A stretch of DNA of 64,000 nt from Pseudomonas parafulva (GTDB lineage: Bacteria; Pseudomonadota; Gammaproteobacteria; Pseudomonadales; Pseudomonadaceae): the NCBI RefSeq assembly GCF_002021815.1, contig NZ_CP019952.1:1581001-1645000 (forward strand), read 5' to 3'. Position numbers and translations under genes: made by a program. The notes below the pieces were generated by a model. It was given only the letters and a program-made list of their open reading frames with translations, had not been told where the DNA came from and did not search any database. Shown here in pieces: positions 57,997-64,000 of this stretch (positions are counted from its first letter, which is position 1; each line of letters opens with the position of its first letter).

Positions 57997-58947
57997 TCAG
58001 TTCACCTTGGCCGTAGGGGTGATGCGAGGGTCGAGGTAGGGGTAGAGCAGATCGACGATCAGGTTGACGAGCACGAAAGCGGCCGCCGATACCGCGACAA
58101 TCGCCAGCACTACCGGTATGTCCTGACGCAGCACGGCTTCCTGGGCCAACCGGCCTACGCCATTGCGCGAGAAGATGGTCTCGACCAGCACGGCACCGGA
58201 CACCGTGTTGCCGACCTGCAGGCCGATCAGGGTCAGCAGCGGCAGCGTGGCGTTGCGCAGGCCGTGGCGGGCCTGGACCTGGGCGCGGCTGAGCCCTTTG
58301 GCGAAGGCGGTGGTGATGTAGGGTTCCTGCCACACCCCTTGAAAGCCCCGCTGCAACACTTGGGCATACACAGCGGCGCTGGGTATCGCCAGGGTGATTG
58401 CCGGCAGCACCAGGCTGGCAAAACCTTGGCTGCCAGTGGCCGGGAACCAGCCCAGCGCGAAGGCGAAGACCTGGATCAGCAACAGGCCCATCCAGAACAC
58501 GGGGATGGAAAAGCCCAGCGAAGGCACCCGGGCGAGTGCCGTCTTGAGCGGTCGCCATTGCAGGTAGGCGGTCAGGTAGGCAAGGCCGACCCCACCCACC
58601 ACCGACAGCACGATGGCAGAGCCCGCCAGCGCCAAGGTTTGCGGCAAGCGTTCGGCCAGCAGCGCGGTAACAGGTCGCCCCAGCGACAGCGACTGCCCCA
58701 GATCACCGTGCAGGGCACGCCACAGCAGGTCGATGTATTGCTCGAACAGGCCTTTGTCTAGCCCATAGAAAGCACGGGCCTTGGCCAATGCTTCGGGTGA
58801 CAGGCCATCGGCCTCCATGCCGGAGGCACTGAGCATGATCGTCAGGGTGTCGCCAGGCAAAAGGTAGAGGATGAAATACGTGATGGTGTACGCGCCCCAC
58901 AGTACCAGCAGCGCCTGACCCAAGCGGGTGATCAGATAGCGCTTCAT
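57997..58947 (-). CDS. DppB-like permease
   Basis: This 316-residue permease starts with the typical MKRYLITRLGQALLVLWGAYTITYFILYLLPGD helix and carries the family segments LPQTLALAGSAIVLSVVGGVGLAYL, LGFSIPVFWMGLLLIQVFAF and the coupling loop SRAQVQARHGLRNATLPLLTLIGLQVGNTVSGAVLVETIFSRNGVGRLAQEAVL. Start and the lipoprotein stop overlap by 4 bases. It is the first permease of the importer. Confidence 0.93.
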   Translation of the reverse strand: MKRYLITRLGQALLVLWGAYTITYFILYLLPGDTLTIMLSASGMEADGLSPEALAKARAFYGLDKGLFEQYIDLLWRALHGDLGQSLSLGRPVTALLAERLPQTLALAGSAIVLSVVGGVGLAYLTAYLQWRPLKTALARVPSLGFSIPVFWMGLLLIQVFAFALGWFPATGSQGFASLVLPAITLAIPSAAVYAQVLQRGFQGVWQEPYITTAFAKGLSRAQVQARHGLRNATLPLLTLIGLQVGNTVSGAVLVETIFSRNGVGRLAQEAVLRQDIPVVLAIVAVSAAAFVLVNLIVDLLYPYLDPRITPTAKVN

Positions 58948-60563
58948 GGCTGGCTGACCTCGATGTCGCTGAACAGCGCAAAGCCCTCGGCGGTCCAGCG
59001 GAAATCCTTGACCCGAGGTGCGGTGGCGGCTTGCCAGACGCGCTCGTACAGCGGGAAGGCGGAGGCTTCGTCGATCAGCAGGTCTTGCAGCTGCCCGTAG
59101 GCTTGGGCCCGTTGCGCATCGTCAGTCGCGGTGATGCCACTGTCGAGCAGCGCCTGTGCCCGGGTCAGGGTCTGCGGCTCGTAGGTATTGGTGGCCAGCG
59201 TGGCGCTGTTGGCCGAACGTGGGTCAAGAATCGTCTGCAAAATGATCGGGTCGGCACGGGTCATGTAGGTGGAAGTCAGGTCATAGCTGCCTGCTGCGTT
59301 ACCCGCGACCCATTCGGCGCGGGTCAGTACATTGAGTTTCAGGTCAATGCCGACCTTGCGCAGTTGGTCCTGCACCAACACGTCACCGGCGCTTTCGGCC
59401 GGGGTGAGGTTGTAGCGCAATGTCAGGCGCTTGCCGTTCTTGTACCGGTAACCGTCTTTGCCCTTGGGCCAACCGGCAGCTTCGAGCAACTGTTCGGCGC
59501 CAGCCGGATCATAGACGAGCTTGTTGGCCTGGGGCTTGAAGTACGGCGTGGTGACGTCGTACACGCCGCTCACGACGGGGAACTGCGCGTTGTACACGGT
59601 ATGCGCATAGCTGGTGCGATCGATGGCTTTTTGCAGCGCAAGGCGAACCTGTCGGTCAGCCAGCAAGCGGTTGTCACGGGTGTTGGGGTAGAGGTTCAAC
59701 GCGGGGCCTGGCAAGGACCGGCTCTGGATGGTGGCGCCCTTGGCCTGGAACAGTTTGAGATCGACCTCCGAGAAGGGGTTGCGCGGCCACAGGATATCGG
59801 CCTTGCCCTGAAGGAACAGGCCATTTCGCACACTTTCTTCAGGGATGTAGCTGATGTTGATGGCGTCCACATGCGCAGCGCCCCGGTTATGTACGTTGGC
59901 CGAGGGCCATGCGTAGTCGCTGCGCTTGACCAGGCGGGCGCCCACTTCGGGTGTGTAGTGGTCGAGGGTGAACGGTCCCGTCCCGATGATGTTGCCCAAT
60001 GAGCGCGCTTTGGCGGGCAGCTGGTACGAAGCTGGGGCGAGGATAGCCAGGTTGGTGGTGGACGTGGCCTGCAGAAAGCCTGCATTGGGTCGCAATAGCA
60101 CCAGGCGCACGGTGAAGTCATCGACCACCTCGGCATGGTCGTAGCCTGCCAGGTAGGTAGCGCCGAAGGTGGCGGGCAACTGAGCCGCGAATGCCTTGTT
60201 GCTGTCGAAGGCTGCTTTGACGGCGTGCGCGTCAAAGCGCTCGCCATTGCTGAACGTGACGTCCTGACGCAGGTGGAAGGTGTAGCTCAGGGCGTCGGCA
60301 CTGACTTCCCAGCTTTTGGCCAGCCAAGGGATGATCTGCCCGCTGTCGGGGTCTTGATCCGTGAGCGACTCAGCCACGTTGCGCAGCAGCACACGGTGCT
60401 CCAACCAGTAGACCTGGAAGGGATCGAGGCTGACCAGGGTGGTGTTGTCGCCCCAGAAGGCGATGTTGAGTGTTTTGCCAGCACTGGCTTCATTGCCAGG
60501 GGAGCAGGCAGTGAGGGCCAGGGTCAGGGCGCCGAAGGCAAACAGGTGGTGCAGTGGGGGCAT
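58944..60563 (-). CDS. DppA-like extracytoplasmic solute-binding lipoprotein
   Basis: This 539-residue family 5 solute-binding protein has a lipoprotein signal (MPPLHHLFAFGALTLALTAC, lipobox LTAC) and should be anchored at the outer face of the inner membrane. The binding fold shows LVSLDPFQVYWLEHRVLLRNVAESLTDQDPDSGQIIPWLAKSWEVSADALSYTFHLRQDVTFSNGERFDAHAVKAAFD. Such proteins bind peptides, nickel or other small solutes. Start at 60563 with GAAGGA upstream is chosen over the ATG at 60635, which would bury the signal peptide. It leads the importer genes, 149 bases after the aldolase gene. Confidence 0.92.
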   Translation of the reverse strand: MPPLHHLFAFGALTLALTACSPGNEASAGKTLNIAFWGDNTTLVSLDPFQVYWLEHRVLLRNVAESLTDQDPDSGQIIPWLAKSWEVSADALSYTFHLRQDVTFSNGERFDAHAVKAAFDSNKAFAAQLPATFGATYLAGYDHAEVVDDFTVRLVLLRPNAGFLQATSTTNLAILAPASYQLPAKARSLGNIIGTGPFTLDHYTPEVGARLVKRSDYAWPSANVHNRGAAHVDAINISYIPEESVRNGLFLQGKADILWPRNPFSEVDLKLFQAKGATIQSRSLPGPALNLYPNTRDNRLLADRQVRLALQKAIDRTSYAHTVYNAQFPVVSGVYDVTTPYFKPQANKLVYDPAGAEQLLEAAGWPKGKDGYRYKNGKRLTLRYNLTPAESAGDVLVQDQLRKVGIDLKLNVLTRAEWVAGNAAGSYDLTSTYMTRADPIILQTILDPRSANSATLATNTYEPQTLTRAQALLDSGITATDDAQRAQAYGQLQDLLIDEASAFPLYERVWQAATAPRVKDFRWTAEGFALFSDIEVSQP

Positions 60564-60712
60564 TGCGTGGTCCTTCAAGGAGATGAGTGCGTCGGTGTCC
60601 GGCCACGCGCAAGGCGAGCCGGTCGCCACTGACAACGTGTCGATCGTCGGAACATGGAGGCGCCTGAGCGGGCGAGCTTGCCCCTAGCGCAGGCACATCC
60701 AGCCTGGAGCGA

Positions 60713-61507
60713 TCAGTTCTGGTAGTCGCGGCTCTCGCGATCCAGTTGCCGGATCAACGCGTCCCAATGCCGCTGGATGCCTTCCCCCTTGCCATCGGAA
60801 AAGCGCTTGGATTGCTCATGCACCTTGGCAATGGCCGCCTGCGATGCATGCAGCAATTGATCGTTGCCCCCGGCCTGGGCGGCCACCTGAATATTGCAGG
60901 CACGCTCTAGCCCATGCAGTTCGCGAAATGCATGTTCCACGCTGATGCCCCCGGTCAGCAGCCCATGGTTGCGCAGGATGAGGATATTGCTGTCACCGAG
61001 GTTGGCCACCAGTCGCTGCTGCTCGTCCAGGTCCAGGGCCACGCCCTCGTAATCGTGGTAAACCACCCGGCTGTAGTACGCCAGGGCATGCTGGGAAATG
61101 GGCAGCAGGCCGGCGCGCTGGGCTGACACCGCTGCGCCGTCACGGGTGTGGGTGTGCAGCACAGCCTTGAGGTCGGGCCGGGCGCGGTGAATGGCGCTGT
61201 GAATTACATAGCCGGCCTGGTTGATGCCCAGGCCCAGCGGGTCGTCGATGATGGTGCCGTCGACGTCCACCTTGACCAGGTTCGAGGCGCTGATTTCGTC
61301 GAACAGCAAGCCAAAGGCATTGATCAGGAAATGTTCCTCCGGCCCTGGTACACGGGCGGAAAAGTGCGTGTAGATATGGTCAGTCCAGCGGAACAGGGCC
61401 GCCAGGCGGTAGGCGGCGGCCAGCTTGACACGCACCTCCCATTCTTCGGTGCTGACCCGGTCGCGCACGTTGTTGGCGGTGGGCTTGACGGCAGACAGTG
61501 AACTCAT
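60713..61507 (-). CDS. class II aldolase/adducin-family protein
   Basis: This 264-residue protein belongs to the class II (zinc) aldolase/adducin family: AAAYRLAALFRWTDHIYTHFSARVPG, then LINAFGLLFDEISASNLVKVDVDG, the metal ligands HTHTRDG near residue 118 and LRNHGLLTGG near 180. Members split or epimerise hydroxylated carbon chains such as fuculose phosphate or hydroxy acids. This gives no exact substrate here. The gene lies between a dehydrogenase gene (18 bases upstream) and the importer, so it probably handles part of the imported compound's carbon skeleton. Confidence 0.88.
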   Translation of the reverse strand: MSSLSAVKPTANNVRDRVSTEEWEVRVKLAAAYRLAALFRWTDHIYTHFSARVPGPEEHFLINAFGLLFDEISASNLVKVDVDGTIIDDPLGLGINQAGYVIHSAIHRARPDLKAVLHTHTRDGAAVSAQRAGLLPISQHALAYYSRVVYHDYEGVALDLDEQQRLVANLGDSNILILRNHGLLTGGISVEHAFRELHGLERACNIQVAAQAGGNDQLLHASQAAIAKVHEQSKRFSDGKGEGIQRHWDALIRQLDRESRDYQN

Positions 61508-61525
61508 TGAGGTGTTCTCCGGTGA

Positions 61526-62470
61526 TCAGTAACCACGGGCGGTGTCGACCAGATTGGTCAGGGGTGCTCGCTCGCGGTAGCGGTGGAAATTGGCGATGAA
61601 GGCTTCGAGAAACGCCGGGTAACCTTCATCGGAAATGGCCGAGGTGTGGGGCGACAGGAACACGCGTGGGTGGTGATAAAGCGGGTGGTCAGCGGGCAGC
61701 GGCTCGGGATCGGTCACATCCAGGCTGGCGCGGGCGATTACACCGCTGTCCAGCGCCTCCAGCAGCGCCTGCTGATCGATCAGCCCGCCACGGGCGACAT
61801 TGATCAGGTGCAAGCCTGGTCGGGCCTCGTTCAGTACGTGCCGATCGATCAGCCCACGGGTGTCACGGGTGAGTGGGGCGGCCAGCACGAGGTGGTCGCT
61901 CTGTGCGAACAACTGTCGTAGATCGTTGGCGCGCTCCACGCCGCGCACCTGGGTGATAGGCTGCCCTGGCCGGCTCAGGGCCGTTACCCGCATGCCGAGC
62001 GCCACGGCCTTATGAGCAAGGCTCTGGCCAATACTGCCGAAGCCCAGAATGCCCAAGGTGCGCCCGCGCAAAGGCGCCAGTGCGGTGAGGCGCCAGTCGG
62101 CGTTCTTGACCCAGAGGCTTGGCAATTGCTTTGCCGCGGCGAACATCAGTGCCAACGCGAACTCGGCCACTTGCTCGGCATTGGCGCCCTTGCCGCTGGT
62201 GACAGGGGGCCCGCCAAAGATCCATTCGGGGTAAAGATCGATGCCCGAAGACACCAGTTGCACCCACTTCAACCCCCAGGGCCACTGTACCGGCGGGCTG
62301 TCGATCCGCTGACCCCGCACATTGATCGGGCGCAGGATGAACACGTCGGTGGCCACTTCAAGGCTCAGCTGACCGGGAGGAACATCGATGACTCGATGAC
62401 CCGGTAACTGCTTGCGCAGGTAGTGATTGGCCTGGGCGTCGAGGTGGCTGGCAATCGTTGAATGGCTCAT
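61526..62470 (-). CDS. D-isomer-specific 2-hydroxyacid dehydrogenase
   Basis: This 314-residue NAD(P)-dependent dehydrogenase shows the Rossmann motif LGILGFGSIGQSLAHKAVALG near residue 140, catalytic Arg in INVARGGLIDQQALLEAL, the acidic helper in DVTDPEPLPADHPLY and catalytic His in FLSPHTSAIS near 283. It would interconvert a 2-hydroxy acid and a 2-keto acid. The start is the ATG at 62470, overlapping the flavoprotein stop by 4 bases. The aldolase gene follows after 18 bases. Substrate unknown. Confidence 0.9.
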   Translation of the reverse strand: MSHSTIASHLDAQANHYLRKQLPGHRVIDVPPGQLSLEVATDVFILRPINVRGQRIDSPPVQWPWGLKWVQLVSSGIDLYPEWIFGGPPVTSGKGANAEQVAEFALALMFAAAKQLPSLWVKNADWRLTALAPLRGRTLGILGFGSIGQSLAHKAVALGMRVTALSRPGQPITQVRGVERANDLRQLFAQSDHLVLAAPLTRDTRGLIDRHVLNEARPGLHLINVARGGLIDQQALLEALDSGVIARASLDVTDPEPLPADHPLYHHPRVFLSPHTSAISDEGYPAFLEAFIANFHRYRERAPLTNLVDTARGY

Positions 62471-63609
62471 GCCTGCACCTGTGCCAGTGCGGCTCGGCCG
62501 GCCTGGCTGAAGACGACGTCGTCCTGGGGGGTGTGGATGCGGCTGCAGAGCACGTCGCGGTAGTGCCGTTCCAGGGCATTGTGCCGCGAAAGCCCAGGGT
62601 TGCCCGCCGCTTCGACCGCCAGCGTCACGGCCTCGATGGCATTGGCGCTGACCAGCTGCTTCAGTTGCCCGGCATGGTGGGCTGCGGTGTGCCCGGCGAC
62701 AGCGCCATCGAGCAGGCTCTGGTTGGCAAAGAGCAGGGTATCGATGCGCCCGATCGTCTGCTGAAAACGCGGCAGACTCGCCAGAGGTGCACCCAGGTTC
62801 GACGGTGTGCGCTGCGTGAGAAATGCCACCAACCAATCGCGCGCCGCCTGTGCCACCGCGTCGTAGACCGCTGGCAGCAGTACGCTCATCCACAGCAGGC
62901 TGTCTTCATCGAGTTCGGCTTTCGGGGCGTTGGTCGGGCTGACGCTGACGGCATGATCAAGCGGGATCAGCACGTCCTCGAAATGCACCTGATGGCTGCA
63001 GGTGGCACGCATGCCCAAGTGGTCCCAGTCCTCGACGATGCTGATGCCGGGTGTGTCGCGGTGTACCAGAAAGCCGCCTACCAAAGGGACAGCGTCGTCG
63101 CTGCGGCCCCAGACCAGGAACCAGGTCAGACCATGGCTGCCCGTGGAGTAGATCTTGCGCCCGCTCAGGCGCCAGCCCTGCGCCGTGCGGCGCGCCACGG
63201 TGGCGGGCAAGCCGCCGCGGGTCGGGGTGCCAAGTTCGGGCTCGACGCGCAGCGCATTGATCAGTGCACCGTGTTCCACGGCGTCGCGGGCGATGCGGTG
63301 ACGCAGGCGTTCCGGCCAGTCTGCTGCCCGATGCGCACGGACATGCTGCAAGTACTGCATCACCAGGATAAGCCCGGTGGCCGGGTCGCCCTTGGAAACT
63401 GCGCTGATCACGCGGCGCGCGCTCGCCAGGTCCGCACCGCCACCGCCAAGGTGGCGCGGCACTGTGTAGGCGAGCAGCCCGTGGCGGTGCAGCAGGTCGA
63501 AATTGTCCTGAGGGAACCGAGCGCTGCGGTCATAGCGCTCGGCATTGGCCGCAAGGGCCTGCGTCAGCTCGGCGAGCGCGCTGCCTGAGGGGTGACTCAT
63601 GGGTTTCAT
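62467..63609 (-). CDS. acyl-CoA-dehydrogenase-fold flavoprotein (DszC/SfnB-like)
   Basis: This 380-residue protein has the acyl-CoA dehydrogenase fold (LHRHGLLAYTVPRHLGGGGADLASARRVISAVSKGDPATGLILVMQYLQH, LSGRKIYSTGSHGLTWFLVWGR, GMRATCSHQVHFEDVLIP). The C-terminal ERHYRDVLCSRIHTPQDDV resembles group D monooxygenases such as DszC (dibenzothiophene) and SfnB, not true acyl-CoA dehydrogenases, and no CoA-pathway gene lies near. It is therefore probably an FMNH2-dependent oxygenase acting on sulfur compounds. It may start at 63609 or at the ATG at 63600. It is the first gene of the minus-strand operon. Confidence 0.82.
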   Translation of the reverse strand: MKPMSHPSGSALAELTQALAANAERYDRSARFPQDNFDLLHRHGLLAYTVPRHLGGGGADLASARRVISAVSKGDPATGLILVMQYLQHVRAHRAADWPERLRHRIARDAVEHGALINALRVEPELGTPTRGGLPATVARRTAQGWRLSGRKIYSTGSHGLTWFLVWGRSDDAVPLVGGFLVHRDTPGISIVEDWDHLGMRATCSHQVHFEDVLIPLDHAVSVSPTNAPKAELDEDSLLWMSVLLPAVYDAVAQAARDWLVAFLTQRTPSNLGAPLASLPRFQQTIGRIDTLLFANQSLLDGAVAGHTAAHHAGQLKQLVSANAIEAVTLAVEAAGNPGLSRHNALERHYRDVLCSRIHTPQDDVVFSQAGRAALAQVQA

Positions 63610-63777
63610 CCCTGAATGACGGTGTGTTCCTTAAGACCGTATTCGTATGGATGAACGCTGTAAAAGTCTTTTTGGTTCTATGCTAATTATCAGTAAATAG
63701 AATTTAATCCAAATTTAGTTATGCGATTTACGTATATCGTGCGTTGAGTTTCATCACCCTGATGATTCAGGTTTAGA
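63610..63777. other. AT-rich promoter gap with inverted repeat
   Basis: This 168-base gap before the operon is AT-rich, with a run around 63672-63720. ATCACCCTG (63753-63761) is repeated inverted as CAGGGTGAT (63783-63791), bracketing the LysR stop codon, and may act as its terminator. CGTAT motifs recur at about 63641, 63646 and 63731. No promoter boxes can be named with confidence. Confidence 0.5.
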
Positions 63778-64000
63778 TCAGCCAGGGTGATAGCAGCCCT
63801 GCAAACGTTGCCCGGCCACGTTGCCGAACAACTCTACCGGCTCCTGAAGATTACCCAGGTAGCGAGGATGAAAAAGCCACAGGTCTACCTGTGGCTTGAA
63901 ATCACTGACGGTGAGTACATCGAGCGAATCGCGGTGCCGGCTGGCTTGCAGCAAGGGCTCCGGAACCAGCCCCAGCCCCTGACCATTTGCGACCAACCCC
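63778..64000 (-). CDS. LysR-family regulator, C-terminal part only
   Basis: The frame enters from beyond the right edge and ends at 63778. The visible ~74 residues (GLVANGQGLGLVPEPLLQAS..., FHPRYLGNLQEPVELFGNVAGQR) are the end of a LysR substrate-binding domain, where V-A-x-G-x-G-L-G-L-V-P is typical. The DNA-binding half lies outside. Being next to the operon and on its strand, upstream of it, it is likely to be its regulator, but a true start and target are not visible. Confidence 0.8.
   Translation of the reverse strand, partial: GLVANGQGLGLVPEPLLQASRHRDSLDVLTVSDFKPQVDLWLFHPRYLGNLQEPVELFGNVAGQRLQGCYHPG

Noticed and set aside
49192-64000. Mobile element carrying the sulfur cluster.
   Set aside because: No transposase, integrase, tRNA end or flanking direct repeats could be found in the visible part, so I claim only a possible insertion boundary.

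Overview
The window is a stretch of chromosome from a fluorescent pseudomonad, most likely of the Pseudomonas putida group. It is GC-rich, and from about 2 to 49 kb it carries gene neighbourhoods I recognise from that group: moaB-moeA, cheV, slt, uup, fadBA-topA, sulA-lexA-psrA-nagZ, mfd beside gap, sthA, lolCDE, the copper system cinS-cinR/cinA with queF, mlaA and rssB-rssC. No rRNA, CRISPR array, transposase, integrase or prophage gene is visible. There is one tRNA (Pro, anticodon CGG).

Layout. 0-9 kb: an ABC exporter, tRNA-Pro, a small DUF903-type lipoprotein, molybdenum cofactor genes moaB-moeA, a diacylglycerol-kinase-type lipid kinase, a NarL-type two-component pair, a small Hpt-like protein, and cheV behind a candidate flagellar sigma-28 (FliA) promoter. 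9-15 kb: a MOSC protein, lytic transglycosylase, ABC-F protein Uup, a universal stress protein and a small membrane-anchored protein. 15-26 kb: the fatty-acid beta-oxidation complex FadBA, topoisomerase I, the SOS pair sulA-lexA with two LexA boxes, the fatty-acid-responsive regulator psrA with tandem palindromic operators over its own promoter, and nagZ. 26-37 kb: a SWIM/SNF2 helicase, CsiV-like protein, transcription-repair coupling factor Mfd, a long-form GAPDH and soluble transhydrogenase. 37-49 kb: a phosphodiesterase, PilZ proteins, lipoprotein exporter LolCDE, copper sensing CinSR and its target cupredoxin, QueF, MlaA and the RssB/RssC partner-switching pair.

From about 49.4 kb to the right edge the content changes to an accessory cluster that looks devoted to organosulfur compounds. 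It holds a four-domain rhodanese overlapping a thiol dioxygenase (3-mercaptopropionate dioxygenase type), an orphan SsuA-like binding protein with an NtaA-type flavin monooxygenase, an SsuD-like monooxygenase, a complete dipeptide-type ABC importer with a fused double ATPase, a class II aldolase-like protein, a D-2-hydroxyacid dehydrogenase, a DszC/SfnB-like flavoprotein and the 3' end of a LysR regulator. The genes on the minus strand from 63.6 to 55.5 kb are tightly packed, with several 4-bp start/stop overlaps, and look like one operon. I infer uptake of an organosulfur (or thioether/sulfonate-like) compound, oxygenolytic release of sulfur, and processing of both the thiol/sulfur part and the carbon skeleton. 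The substrate cannot be read from the sequence. This is the best candidate in the window for an undescribed pathway.
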